Origin: DASTFP01 sp963744345
GTDB taxonomy: Bacteria; Verrucomicrobiota; Verrucomicrobiia; Chthoniobacterales; Terrimicrobiaceae
Length of the DNA stretch: 64,000 bases
Direction: 5' to 3'
NCBI GenBank assembly: GCA_963744345.1
Contig: CAVUTD010000012.1
Location: forward strand, 207,482 to 271,481
This document shows, piece by piece, positions 1-8,597 of the stretch (position 1 is the stretch's first letter; each line of letters begins with the position of its first letter). The notes beneath the pieces are model-generated. The model did no database searches, was not told the DNA's origin, and worked only from the letters and a program-made list of their open reading frames with translations. Position numbers and translations under genes: made by a program.

Positions 1-61
1 AGCGGGGCGCCTCCAATGATGGCGGGCGGCCACTGCCATAAGCTTCGTCGGGAAATCCTTC

Positions 62-1087
62 ATGGTTGCAGCGATCAGCGAAACCAGCGGCAAATCGATC
101 CTCGTACGCATCGCCGAGTTACGGGCTTGGCTCTTTCTGATCTTCCTCGCGATTTTCTTCGAGACGTGGTCCCGAACGGTCTATGGAGCGAGTTTTGTTT
201 TCAACATCTATAATTTGCAGTCGATTTCGGTCTTCGCCACGGCTCCGCTAATGCTGGCGCTCGGCCAGACCTTCGTGATCATCTCAGCGGGCATCGATTT
301 GTCACTAGGCTTCATCATGGGACTGTCCTCGGTGGTTGCCGCCCACCTGGCCAATTATTTTGCGCTTAAGGTTGGCCTGGGGCCTTTTCCGGCCATGTTG
401 ATCGGAATTCTCGCCGGCACTTCGGTTGCGTTCATCCCTGGTCTCGTCAATGGCTGGATGATTGCCCATTTGCAGGTGCCTGCGTTCATCGGCACGCTTG
501 GCATGTATGGTGTGGCTCGCGGTTCGGCCTTTCTCCTTGCTGGCGGCATGACCGTTCCGGTTTCCAATCCTTGGTACAGCTATATCGGCAACGGGCGGGT
601 TCTAGGCATTCCGCTGCTCGTGATCATTACCGCCATCGCGTGCCTGATTATGCATTATCTTCTGTCACAGACCCGCTTCGGGCAGCATACGTACACCATG
701 GGAGCCAGCAAGGCCGCGGCCAGCCGTGCCGGTATCAATATCAAGAAGCTGACGATGAAAATCTATTTCCTCTCAGCGGTCACGGCCGGCGTTGCCGGAT
801 CGCTCTATTCGGGCCGCTTTTCGGCGGGCGCGGCGCAGGCGGGCGAACCGCTGCTGCTTGATTCCATCGCTGCCGTGGTCATCGGTGGGGCCAGCCTCTT
901 TGGCGGCTCTGGCACCATCTGGGGAACCGTGGCCGGCGCGCTGGTCATCGCTGTCATCCAGTACGGCCTGGTCTTCATCAATGTCCCTTCATTCTGGCAA
1001 TTCATTGCGGTTGGTTGCGTAATCATCATTTCCGTGCTGGTCGACCAGAGCCAGCGGCGTTTCCTAGGAGGACGGCAAGCTGAGTAA
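62..1087 (+). CDS. sugar ABC transporter permease, RbsC/FrcC-like
   Basis: Inner-membrane permease of a ribose/fructose-type ABC importer (BPD_transp_2 family). The 341 residues are almost entirely hydrophobic helices, and the family loop GIDLSLG sits near residues 77-83, followed by the usual Gly/Ala-rich C-terminal half. The ATG at 62 gives a normal length. A reading frame ending in TAA at 39-41 just upstream may be the tail of a preceding cluster gene cut by the window edge. The next gene, its ATPase, overlaps this stop, so the two are translationally coupled. Substrate is not fixed by sequence; the neighbouring ROK kinase and LacD-like aldolase suggest a hexose or ketose. Confidence 0.93.
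   Translation: MVAAISETSGKSILVRIAELRAWLFLIFLAIFFETWSRTVYGASFVFNIYNLQSISVFATAPLMLALGQTFVIISAGIDLSLGFIMGLSSVVAAHLANYFALKVGLGPFPAMLIGILAGTSVAFIPGLVNGWMIAHLQVPAFIGTLGMYGVARGSAFLLAGGMTVPVSNPWYSYIGNGRVLGIPLLVIITAIACLIMHYLLSQTRFGQHTYTMGASKAAASRAGINIKKLTMKIYFLSAVTAGVAGSLYSGRFSAGAAQAGEPLLLDSIAAVVIGGASLFGGSGTIWGTVAGALVIAVIQYGLVFINVPSFWQFIAVGCVIIISVLVDQSQRRFLGGRQAE
1066..1071 (+). promoter_or_regulatory. Shine-Dalgarno AGGAGG serving a CTG start
   Basis: A perfect AGGAGG lies inside the end of the permease gene, 8 bases before the CTG at 1080. It decides the start of the ATPase gene, whose frame contains a TAG at 1065-1067 and no ATG, GTG or TTG before the internal ATG at 1149. Confidence 0.75.
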
Positions 1088-1826
1088 TCCGGCTCCCATC
1101 CTTTCCGTCAAGGGCGTCTCGAAAAGCTTCGGTGGCGTCCATGCAATTATGAAAGCCTCGCTCGACATTTTTCCCGGAGAAGTTGTGGCCCTTGCCGGCG
1201 ACAACGGTGCGGGCAAGTCGACGCTGATCAAGGCGATCTCCGGCGTCTTCCAGTATGACGAGGGCGATATTTATCTCGATGGCAAGCGCGTTGCCTTCGC
1301 GACGCCACAGGAAGCCCGCAACAATGGCATCGAGACGATCTATCAGGATCTGGCGCTGGCCGACAATTTGCCCATCGGTGACAACATTTTCCTTGGCCGT
1401 GAGCCGATCAAAAAGCTCTTGGGATTTCTTCCCGTCATCGACCGTGCGCACATGGCGAAGGTGGCGCAGGAAACCATGCACAAGCTGGACTTCCATGTCG
1501 TCCGCCTTGATGCGCCTGTCGCCGCCTTTTCGGGTGGCCAGCGTCAAGCCGTTGCCATTGGACGGGCCATGTACTGGAACGCTCGACTCGTCATCATGGA
1601 TGAGCCGACGGCGGCGTTGGGTGTGCCCGAACAGCGCAAAGTCATCGCCCTGATCCAGTCACTCAAGGCGCAGGGCAAGGGCATCATTTTCATCTCGCAT
1701 AACCTCATCGACATTTTCGAAGTGGCCGACCGGATCGTAGTCTTGCGTCGCGGCAAGGAGGTCGGTGAGCGCAGACCCAAGGAAACCACTGGCGACGAGA
1801 TCGTCCGCTTGATGGTCGGCAAGTAG
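1080..1826 (+). CDS. sugar ABC transporter ATP-binding protein, FrcA-like, CTG start
   Basis: Single-domain ATPase energising the permease upstream. From the CTG it has 248 residues: Walker A GDNGAGKST at 40-48, signature FSGGQ near 150 and Walker B VIMDEPTAALG near 170. Single-domain ATPases of about 260 residues are typical of the FrcA group, whereas RbsA has two domains. An internal ATG at 1149 would remove the first strand (ILSVKGVSKSFGG) and leave Walker A only about 17 residues from the N-terminus, so it cannot be the real start. CTG at 1080 is the only near-start codon in the window between the TAG at 1065 and 1149 and is spaced correctly from AGGAGG. ATC or ATT starts, or a mutated ATG, are the alternatives. 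The gene overlaps the permease by 8 bases. Confidence 0.92.
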   Translation: MSNPAPILSVKGVSKSFGGVHAIMKASLDIFPGEVVALAGDNGAGKSTLIKAISGVFQYDEGDIYLDGKRVAFATPQEARNNGIETIYQDLALADNLPIGDNIFLGREPIKKLLGFLPVIDRAHMAKVAQETMHKLDFHVVRLDAPVAAFSGGQRQAVAIGRAMYWNARLVIMDEPTAALGVPEQRKVIALIQSLKAQGKGIIFISHNLIDIFEVADRIVVLRRGKEVGERRPKETTGDEIVRLMVGK

Positions 1827-1835
1827 GTTACGTCC

Positions 1836-2381
1836 TCAGGCCGACTTGCGCGGCACAAGTTCGCCCTTGAGCCAGGTCGCCACTGCTGGCATGTCCAATG
1901 GCCGGGTGGTGTCGATCTCCAAGAGCGGAAATCTTCCGAGGGGCTGGGCCCGCTTCGCCAATTCGACGAGCTCGGGTACATAAGACACACCGAGGTGGCC
2001 CGAGGGGCGCTGTTCGACCCGCGTCCGGTAACGTTCACCTAACACCTCCGCTGGTGCGTGACACCAAATCTCGGCGACTTGGGTAATCCCCGCCCGAGCG
2101 AGGTGCTCGTGGAGGACATCGAGCGGCTGGAAACCAAACCATGCATCGACCACGACTGTGGCGCCATCCGGGAAGTCTCCGGTGAGGGCGAAGATTGCCT
2201 GATAGCTACCTTTGCCGAGCTTCCGGTTGTACTCGCGGTCGCCGGTTCCCAAATGGGCGAAGAAGGCCTCTTTGATGGTGTCGAGGATCAGCAGAGGCCA
2301 ACCCTCGGTCTGCGATATGGCTCGCGCCACGGTGCTCTTGCCAGAAGCGGGAAGGCCGTTGACGAGAACCGCCTGTTTCAT
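1836..2381 (-). CDS. small P-loop kinase-like ATPase
   Basis: Protein of 181 residues with a Walker A motif at the very N-terminus (GLPASGKST, about residues 9-17) and a predicted Walker-B-like VVVDAWF. This layout is that of zeta-toxin/chloramphenicol-phosphotransferase-like small kinases and AAA_33 proteins. It is the last gene of a minus-strand operon and its ATG overlaps the stop of the ROK kinase gene by 4 bases, so it is probably a metabolic kinase of the same sugar pathway. The specific substrate cannot be read from the sequence. Its 3' end faces the ABC transporter genes across only 9 bases. Confidence 0.8.
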   Translation of the reverse strand: MKQAVLVNGLPASGKSTVARAISQTEGWPLLILDTIKEAFFAHLGTGDREYNRKLGKGSYQAIFALTGDFPDGATVVVDAWFGFQPLDVLHEHLARAGITQVAEIWCHAPAEVLGERYRTRVEQRPSGHLGVSYVPELVELAKRAQPLGRFPLLEIDTTRPLDMPAVATWLKGELVPRKSA

Positions 2382-3262
2382 GGGTTTGGCGCCAGTTTCG
2401 TCAAGGCGCTAAGACCCGCGCCGATCACCCCGGCTCGATCGCCGAGCGCGGCAGGTTCCAGCGGGCACTGATACCACGGCGCCAAGGCGGGAAAATTGAG
2501 GAGTGCTTGATGCATCGCAAGACCAAGGCCGCCACCAAGTATCACCAAGTCGGGATCAAAGGCTGCAACCGCGGTGTCGATAGCAGCACGCATTGGTCCG
2601 GCCCAGGCGGCCAGAACAGAACTGGCGATTGCATCTCCATCCGAAGACCGCGTTAAAAGGTTTTCTACTGACGTCGTGACATCAAGTCCCGCCGCAGCGA
2701 TATGGCGGCTCAATGCTGTCCCCGAACTCGTTGTCTCGACGCAGCCACGCCTGCCACATAAACATTGGTCGCCGCTGACGTCGACGGTGAGGTGACCAAG
2801 TTGGCCCGCTGTCGCTCGGCCACGTAGCACGCTGCCGTCCATGATCGCCGCACCGCCTATGCCTGTGCCGATTGTGAACATCACGGCATGGGAAACTTTC
2901 CGCGCCCGGCCTATCGTGTGTTCGGCCACCAGCGCCATGTTACAATCGTTGTCGATGAAAAGAGGTCGTTGAAACGATTCGTGCAGAACCGAGGCGAGCG
3001 ACATACTCGCGAGATCGACATAACCGCCTGAGAGGATGCGCCCAAGGCGGGAATCGACCCGCCCAGGAATTCCCACTCCGATTGCCTTGACGTTCTTGTC
3101 ATCTAACGACCGCACCAGGTCGGCTATCTGGGCTGAAAGCAATGATGGCTGGCTGGCCGTCGGATGTGTCACCCATTCGAGAACATCGCCGAAAGACGAA
3201 ATCCGTGCCGCACGGATATTTGTTCCGCCTATATCAACGCCGATTGCGGTGACATGTGACAT
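2378..3262 (-). CDS. ROK family sugar kinase
   Basis: Cytoplasmic sugar kinase of the ROK family (glucokinase/fructokinase type), 294 residues. The N-terminal phosphate-binding motif is VDIGGTNIRAA, the second glycine motif is GTGIGG, and the zinc-binding motif CLCGRRGCVE is intact with its preceding GQLGH. There is no N-terminal helix-turn-helix, so this is an enzyme and not a NagC-type repressor. It sits between the aldolase gene (2-base gap) and the P-loop kinase gene (ATGA overlap) in one operon. With the aldolase it could phosphorylate the imported sugar before cleavage; this is inferred from context. Confidence 0.92.
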   Translation of the reverse strand: MSHVTAIGVDIGGTNIRAARISSFGDVLEWVTHPTASQPSLLSAQIADLVRSLDDKNVKAIGVGIPGRVDSRLGRILSGGYVDLASMSLASVLHESFQRPLFIDNDCNMALVAEHTIGRARKVSHAVMFTIGTGIGGAAIMDGSVLRGRATAGQLGHLTVDVSGDQCLCGRRGCVETTSSGTALSRHIAAAGLDVTTSVENLLTRSSDGDAIASSVLAAWAGPMRAAIDTAVAAFDPDLVILGGGLGLAMHQALLNFPALAPWYQCPLEPAALGDRAGVIGAGLSALTKLAPNP

Positions 3263-3264
3263 GC

Positions 3265-4185
3265 TCAGCCGTTGGGTGCCCGTGACAGATTTCGCGGGTA
3301 GCCCTCCAGTATTGTCTGAATCTGCTTGAGGCGCGGTACAGCCTTGCTGACCAGCAAATCTCGCTGTTGGGCGCGGTCCAAAGAAACGCAGTCCTTCCAG
3401 AGGGAGCGGCCGGCGATGACGCCGGAAGCCCCATTCGCCATCGCAATTTCAACCTGACCCATGAAAGTCTCGTGATCGACGCCAGCCGAGAGAACCGACC
3501 ACGGAACGGAACCGCACATGGCGGTGATCGTCGCACAGGATTGCGCCGTTCCAGGGTAGGGAAGCTTGAGCACCTTTGCTCCGGCCTCGAGACAAAGCCG
3601 CGTGCCACCTTCGATCAAGGAGGGAAACTTGGCTTTGTAGGCTCCCGCGTCCTCCTCGGGGAGGGCGTAGGTCAGGAACTCGACGACCAGCAGCAGATCT
3701 TCCTTGGCGAAGTCGTCGCTGCATTGGTGGAGGATCGAAAGGTTATGGCGGTTGGCTTCTGGATGGTCGGCACGCAAGTAGACCATGATCTTGCCGCCGG
3801 TGCCGCCGAGTTGGCGCACCTTTCTGGCATTGATGCCGGGGGCGAGGCGCGAGAGGTAGTGACCGGCGGCGTCGGTGTCATAGCCTGAGGCGTCGAGCGC
3901 GATGAGAAGCGCCACGTCGCGCGGCAAGGCGGCTTCTTCCACCACACGGGGAACAGCACAAACAGGATCAAGCAGCACGCAGGGCGCCTGGCTGGCAAGG
4001 TAGCGAACAACATCCGACTTGGTGTCGCCCAACAAGGTATCGCTAATTTTTGCCTGTTCTGCGGGCGTGCTCGCCAGGATCTTGCGGATGCCGCCGCGCT
4101 GATCGCAGGCAATCACCATGATCGAACCGTTTTTCTCACAAATCTGCTGATAGCCTCGGAGTTCAGCCGTTGTCAGTGTGGTCAT
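3265..4185 (-). CDS. class I aldolase of the LacD/YihT family
   Basis: Protein of 306 residues resembling tagatose-1,6-bisphosphate aldolase (LacD) and sulfofructose-1-phosphate aldolase (YihT). Landmarks are the N-terminal ACDQRGG, the segment ALDASGYDTDA, LLVVEFL in the barrel core, and VLKLPYPG, which carries the probable Schiff-base lysine. The C-terminal GASGVIAGRSLW is the phosphate-binding glycine region. It is the first gene of the minus-strand operon aldolase, ROK kinase, P-loop kinase. The true substrate among tagatose, fructose or related phosphates is open. The ATG at 4185 is well placed before the conserved start TTAELRGYQQ. Confidence 0.9.
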   Translation of the reverse strand: MTTLTTAELRGYQQICEKNGSIMVIACDQRGGIRKILASTPAEQAKISDTLLGDTKSDVVRYLASQAPCVLLDPVCAVPRVVEEAALPRDVALLIALDASGYDTDAAGHYLSRLAPGINARKVRQLGGTGGKIMVYLRADHPEANRHNLSILHQCSDDFAKEDLLLVVEFLTYALPEEDAGAYKAKFPSLIEGGTRLCLEAGAKVLKLPYPGTAQSCATITAMCGSVPWSVLSAGVDHETFMGQVEIAMANGASGVIAGRSLWKDCVSLDRAQQRDLLVSKAVPRLKQIQTILEGYPRNLSRAPNG

Positions 4186-4445
4186 GGCGCCTCAATGTTA
4201 CAACCGGGCTGGATGGGCAATGTTATTTATCCGGCCGGAGCGAGGTCGCTACCATGTACCGATGACCAGCGACCGATAAGCTTGCTGGAAATCGCCGAAT
4301 TGATGCAGAGCACGCACCACGGCGCACCTTCCACATTTATCAATGTGCATCGATGAGATAGATGTCGTCCTGCGAATCGTAGTTCACAGAACCCATGAAA
4401 ACTTGCTCTCACTTCTAAGACTAACAATAGTATTCGACGGCTGTC

Positions 4446-4792
4446 CTCCGGCTTACGCTTGGCCTCGTCTTCGTTCCCAGCGCCCAAAGGTTCTCGGCTG
4501 GTTTGACAGCACGGATTCGGCGGCACAGTGATCGCTTTACCACTTAAATGCACATTCCGCGCTCTGGGTTCCTCGCAAGTGTCGCCGAATCTTCCCGCTC
4601 AATCGCTCTGATCCTAGGACTGCTCACGCGCGTGGCGGCGCTTGGGATTGCCGCGGTGATGGCTATCACGGTGGCCATGTCGCACTGGCAGTATCGCTTC
4701 TTCATGAACTGGTTTGGCAACCAGAAGGGAGGGGCTTCGAGTATCACATCCTGGCGTTCGGTATTGCGGTAGCTCTAATGATTGCGAGGTGA
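4446..4792 (+). pseudogene. DoxX family membrane protein, multiply frameshifted
   Basis: Relic of a DoxX-type integral membrane protein. Successive pieces in different frames line up in family order: LTLGLVFVPS (from 4452), then PKVLGWF, then the long piece ILGLLTRVAALGIAAVMAITVAM with FFMNWFGNQKG (4548-4730), then GFEYHILAFGIAVALMI ending at TGA 4790-4792. At least three frame changes are needed, one of them a lost base in the GGGAGGGG tract near 4727. No upstream N-terminal helix or start is clear. The encoded pieces are well conserved, so the damage is recent or partly a base-calling matter. Confidence 0.8.
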
Positions 4793-4866
4793 TAGCCCTG
4801 GTCCGTGGATCTGGCGATTGCCCATCCAATTTACGCTAACCGCAGAGTAATTACCTTGCCCCTTCT

Positions 4867-5367
4867 ATGACGACCATTAATCCAATCGCTCCGAACGTTC
4901 GTATCGGTCACGTGCATTTAAAAGTTGCGGACCTTGAACGGGCGCTTGGTTTCTATTGTGGCGTTCTTGGATTTGAGCTCACGGTCCGCTACGGGAGCAG
5001 CGCCGCCTTCGTCTCGGCCGGAGGCTATCACCACCACCTCGGGTTCAACACCTGGGAAAGTCTCGGCGGCTCGCCGCCCTCCCCCGGCAGCACTGGGCTT
5101 TACCATGTGGCAATTCTTTACTCCACTCGGTCCGAGTTGGCGGACGCTCTCGAGCGAGTCATCCGCGCCGGTGTCGCTCTGGATGGCGCTTCCGATCACG
5201 GCGTAAGCGAGGCTCTTTACCTGCGCGATCCCGATCAGAATGGTGTGGAGCTTTGTTGGGACCGACCCCGTGAGCTATGGCCGCGTTCGCCAGATGGCGG
5301 GCTGACGATGTTCACGCGCAAGCTCGATCTCGATAGCTTATTGGCTGAGACAAAAGACAAGAAGTAA
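4867..5367 (+). CDS. VOC family protein, CatE-like glyoxalase/dioxygenase
   Basis: Complete 166-residue protein of the vicinal-oxygen-chelate superfamily, like catechol-2,3-dioxygenase CatE or glyoxalase. The first beta-alpha-beta-beta-beta unit begins with IGHVHLKVADLERALGFY, the second with GLYHVAILYSTR, and the last strand carries DPDQNGVELCWDRP. The His in GHVHL, the His in GLYHVAI and the Glu in NGVELCWD are the likely metal ligands. It stands alone, 74 bases after the DoxX relic and convergent with a TPR gene. Substrate unknown. Confidence 0.9.
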   Translation: MTTINPIAPNVRIGHVHLKVADLERALGFYCGVLGFELTVRYGSSAAFVSAGGYHHHLGFNTWESLGGSPPSPGSTGLYHVAILYSTRSELADALERVIRAGVALDGASDHGVSEALYLRDPDQNGVELCWDRPRELWPRSPDGGLTMFTRKLDLDSLLAETKDKK

Positions 5368-5437
5368 GGACCTGTTCCCTCGAGCGATGGTGGTGTCCGC
5401 GACGGTCGCGCAGCCATGGAGATCAGCTATGCAGAAT

Positions 5438-5923
5438 CTATGGAAGATTGGCGATCCAGTCCCACAAGGGCCGCAGGTCTGGGACGTGGAGCGCCAGGTG
5501 CCGGGCGCCTTTGTCAAGAGCAATGGCACGTCGCAACCGCGACTTCGCTTCATCCAAGCGGCCGGTGATGCTCGCATAGCTGGCAAGATTAAGCAGAATT
5601 ATGGCATTCTTTGGATGAATTTGGTGCGCCTGGAGCAAAATTGCCTCAGCCTTTTCAATGGTTTCCGAGCGCCTGACTGCATAGGCCATGCGAATCCACC
5701 AGGAGGCATTCTCGGGCCTCGCGTTGATCAGATGCTGCGCAACGCCGGCTGCCAGCCGCCACTTCCTTGAGGCTATGTAGAGCGCAAGACGCGCTTGGAG
5801 CACCTCGGTGCGTACTTCATCCTCTGGCGCAATCTGGGCAAGCGCCAGCGCTGCATCGTCGAGCATTCCCAGCTCGAGATACCCACTCGAAGTGACGACT
5901 TGTCGCTGCCAATTGCTGCTCAA
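5438..5923 (-). CDS. TPR repeat protein
   Basis: Soluble 161-residue protein made of four to five tetratricopeptide-like helix pairs (for example SGYLELGMLDDAALALAQIAP and NLASYASITGRLDEAKSRLRRAI), probably a protein-interaction scaffold. It ends with DLRPLWDWIANLP. No signal peptide. A second, broken copy of the same gene lies at 24235-24582 and ends with the same DLRPLWDWIA motif, so this is one of at least two paralogues. Confidence 0.85.
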   Translation of the reverse strand: MSSNWQRQVVTSSGYLELGMLDDAALALAQIAPEDEVRTEVLQARLALYIASRKWRLAAGVAQHLINARPENASWWIRMAYAVRRSETIEKAEAILLQAHQIHPKNAIILLNLASYASITGRLDEAKSRLRRAIALDKGARHLALHVPDLRPLWDWIANLP

Positions 5924-6288
5924 GGGATCTTAGACACATTATCAATTGCTTCGGGCAAGCAGGTGTCGCGTAATCATTGCGGCTCAAAGTGATGTTAGCC
6001 TTAGACAGGCTAAGCCCACGCAGATGAACAAAAATCTCCGCTCTCCGAAGCTGGTTCTCACCAATTTTCTTATCAGCGGATATACGCGGCGCCGCGCATT
6101 ACTTGCTGGGGAGAGCATCAATTCTTCTAAGAAGATGAAGCTCCGCCATCGTCGGGGGAATCGGACTAAACAGGCGCGACGAGAGCACGGGGCTCATGGT
6201 CACGACTCAAGGTGGCTTGGCTCGGCCGCTCCCGATGAAATGCTCGTTTTCTGTTTTCTGCTCGCTTTAGACGAACTATGCTGGACGC
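5924..6288 (+). other. non-coding stretch, nothing recognised
   Basis: 365 bases between the TPR gene (on -) and the ABM gene (on +). It should hold divergent promoters. Open frames here have no family resemblance and I see no repeat or hairpin. Confidence 0.4.
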
Positions 6289-6603
6289 ATGCTAGTTGTT
6301 CACGTGCAGGTACGAGTGAAGCCCGATTTTGTTCAGGCTTTCCAGGAGGCTACGATAGCGAACGCCGTAGCCAGCCGAAAGGAAGCGGGGATTGCCCGCT
6401 TCGACGTTCTTCAACAGGCAGATGATCTCACCCGCTTCTTGTTGGTCGAAGCCTATCGCAACGCGGAAGCGCCGGGGGCGCACAAAGAAACGCAGCACTA
6501 CAAGACGTGGCGGGATACAGTTGCAGAAATGATGGCTGAACCGCGTCAGGCGGTGAAGTTTACGAACCTCGATCCGCCGGACGCGCATTACGGATCGAAA
6601 TAG
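6289..6603 (+). CDS. antibiotic biosynthesis monooxygenase (ABM/YgiN) domain protein
   Basis: Complete 104-residue ABM-fold protein. It has the typical strand-helix start LVVHVQVRVKPDFVQAFQEAT, the central GIARFDVLQQADD, FLLVEAYRNAEAPGAHKETQHYKTW and the end MAEPRQAVKF. Relatives include LsrG and YgiN, small dimeric heme-free monooxygenases or isomerases acting on quinone-like or autoinducer molecules. Monocistronic; function beyond the fold is unknown. Confidence 0.9.
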   Translation: MLVVHVQVRVKPDFVQAFQEATIANAVASRKEAGIARFDVLQQADDLTRFLLVEAYRNAEAPGAHKETQHYKTWRDTVAEMMAEPRQAVKFTNLDPPDAHYGSK

Positions 6604-6895
6604 TTTCGTGGTCGCCGGACGACATGCCTGGCAATCAAGTCATCGCGTCTGAAGAGCATACAGCTTGCTTCAGTTTCGCCGCCCGGCGGAACGAGATCGC
6701 CTTTGATTGTTCTAAAGGCTGAGCAGAATTCTCGCGCCCTCTGCGAGTTGCGTCTGCAACCGAGGAAGTTCCGCCGCAGAAAAAAGCCATCACTGCTCCC
6801 GCCAGTCGCGGCAAAGCGGGATCAAGTACGGCGCTAAATCCGACGATCTTTATCGGACCAAGAAGTAGCTCGGAGCGCCCAATGTAAGCGGAAGT

Positions 6896-7153
6896 TTATT
6901 CCCTGATTACGCTTTCTGTTTTCTCCGAAGTTGCGGCGATCGCGGAACGCTGGGCGTGAACAATTTCTTCCGCTCTTACCCAATGTTCGTCGGCTCGGCC
7001 ATCGGGCTTTCCTTCATCTTCGTAGAGGCGGTAGGCGATGCTCTCTATCTCTTCGTGTTCAGTAAGAGGAGGTGGAAAATCAATCATACGTTCGAACTGG
7101 AATTTGAAGGCGTGCGCATCGCGACGCAAATCGAAAGTTAAAGTTTCCTGCAA
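6896..7153 (-). CDS. DUF2934 domain protein
   Basis: Protein of 85 residues containing the DUF2934 signature EIESIAYRLYEDEGKPDGRADEHW followed by an AEE helix. Such proteins are small, soluble and of unknown function, frequent in soil bacteria. The ATG at 7153 gives an N-terminal extension rich in Phe and Arg. Stop at 6896. Confidence 0.75.
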   Translation of the reverse strand: MQETLTFDLRRDAHAFKFQFERMIDFPPPLTEHEEIESIAYRLYEDEGKPDGRADEHWVRAEEIVHAQRSAIAATSEKTESVIRE

Positions 7154-7271
7154 GCTATATGCGAGTTTCGCCCTGGCGGGAAAGCGCTGCCAACGATGAA
7201 AAGTGAGCCGTGATCGCCGAGTCTAACCCCGTTCCGGCTTCGCGAGCAGGAGAGACGCGCTATCATTGGAA

Positions 7272-8141
7272 ATGGGCGAGGAATTGAGATTTGAAGAGCA
7301 ATGGTTCACCAATGGCGATATTCGCCTGCACGCCGTGGCTGCGGGCCCGCTGGACGGGCCGATGGTTATTCTGTTACATGGTTTCCCCGAGTTCTGGTAT
7401 GGCTGGCACAAACAAATAGGTGCGCTCGCGGATGCAGGCTTTCGCGTGATCGCTCCCGACCAACGCGGATATAACACCAGCAGCAAGCCCCGCGGAATTC
7501 GTTCGTACAAAGTGTCCCAAGTCACGTCGGACGTGATCGCCATCCTCGATCAGCTCGGCAAAGATCGCGTGCACGTGGTCGGCCACGATTGGGGAGCGCT
7601 GATAGCCTGGAGCCTGGCAATCCAGCATCCGAATCGCTTGCGTCGTCTTGCCATTCTCAACGTGCACCACCCCCGGGTGTTGCAGCACACTATTCGCACC
7701 AATCCGCGCCAGTTACTCAAGAGCTGGTACGCGCTGTTCTTTCAGATCCCCTGGTTGCCTGAAATTCTGATCTCGGCAAATGGTTTTTGGCTCGGCAAGC
7801 AGTTGCTCATCCTCAGCAGCCGTCCGGGCACGTTCACAGCTGAAAATCTCACGCGCTATGCCAAAGCATGGTCGCAACCGGGAGCCATGACTGCGATGGT
7901 CAACTGGTATCGAGCGTTTTTCTGGTACGCGCCCAAGTTCGCCAATCCTCAAGTGCGTACGCCCACCCGCATTCTTTGGGGCAAAAAGGATGTTGCCCTC
8001 CTGCCGCAAGGCGCACAAGAGAGTCTGCGCTATTGCGCCGAGGGAGAGCTGACATACTTTCCTGAGGCGAGCCACTGGCTGCAACATGAGGAACCGCAGC
8101 GGGTGAATGAGTTGTTAATTGAGTTTCTTCTGCAATCGTAA
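7272..8141 (+). CDS. alpha/beta hydrolase, epoxide hydrolase type
   Basis: Soluble 289-residue epoxide-hydrolase-like enzyme. HGFPEFWYGW (residues 36-45) is the oxyanion-hole motif, the nucleophile is D106 in GHDWGA, the charge-relay acid lies in RILWGKKDVAL and the base is H268 in ASHWLQHEEP. The cap region between 130 and 225 carries several Tyr/Trp residues, as expected for an epoxide hydrolase rather than a haloalkane dehalogenase. I prefer the ATG at 7272 over the TTG at 7266. It hydrolyses an epoxide or ester that the sequence does not specify. Monocistronic, followed by a 9-bp hairpin. Confidence 0.92.
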   Translation: MGEELRFEEQWFTNGDIRLHAVAAGPLDGPMVILLHGFPEFWYGWHKQIGALADAGFRVIAPDQRGYNTSSKPRGIRSYKVSQVTSDVIAILDQLGKDRVHVVGHDWGALIAWSLAIQHPNRLRRLAILNVHHPRVLQHTIRTNPRQLLKSWYALFFQIPWLPEILISANGFWLGKQLLILSSRPGTFTAENLTRYAKAWSQPGAMTAMVNWYRAFFWYAPKFANPQVRTPTRILWGKKDVALLPQGAQESLRYCAEGELTYFPEASHWLQHEEPQRVNELLIEFLLQS

Positions 8142-8173
8142 AATCCGGGGAGCATACGCGTTCCCGCGTGTGG

Positions 8174-8194
8174 TGTTCGGCGTCTCGCCGAACA
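8174..8194 (+). repeat. perfect 9-bp hairpin after the epoxide hydrolase gene
   Basis: TGTTCGGCG and CGCCGAACA pair perfectly around a TCT loop, 32 bases past the hydrolase stop. No T-run follows, so it may be a Rho-independent-like brake or a dispersed palindromic element. A second GC-rich inverted pair (CCGGCCGG region) follows directly. Confidence 0.5.
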
Positions 8195-8381
8195 GGTTTC
8201 CGGCCGGACGCTCCGGCAGCTGCCGAACGAGGACGCGTCCGTTCCCCAGACCTTCGGCACTGCCAAGATTTTGGAAACTTCCTGGAAGAACCAATCGAGA
8301 GGACGAATAATCTATCCAGTAAACGAGTGCCTGTTCCCAGAATGGGAAGTATCGGAAAAGAAAATACCCCGGAAGGATGAC

Positions 8382-8579
8382 CTACGCCTTCGGACCCTCG
8401 GATTGCTTTGCCTTACGGAAACTCGCCAGAACTTGCAGAAGCTGCGGGTATTGGCCGGAAAGCTTCGATCGCTCGATCTGGTCGATCTGCCGCTTTATCT
8501 CCAGCGTCACGGGAGCGTTCTCGCCATACTTCCGCACCGCTTTTTGCAGCTGCATCTGTAGGTATATCCTGTTAGCCAT
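8382..8579 (-). CDS. possible small basic protein
   Basis: A 65-residue reading frame starting at ATG 8579 (MANRIYLQMQLQKAV...) with a helical, Lys/Arg/Gln-rich composition and a GAGG directly before the ATG. It is protein-like in amino acid use but I recognise no family, and the spacing of GAGG is too short. Could equally be chance. Confidence 0.35.
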   Translation of the reverse strand: MANRIYLQMQLQKAVRKYGENAPVTLEIKRQIDQIERSKLSGQYPQLLQVLASFRKAKQSEGPKA

Positions 8580-8597
8580 CCTCGGTATACTACGCAA

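Noticed and set aside
5946..6425. 159-codon frame overlapping the ABM gene
   Set aside because: No family features, overlaps a clear ABM gene in another frame and lacks a ribosome site.
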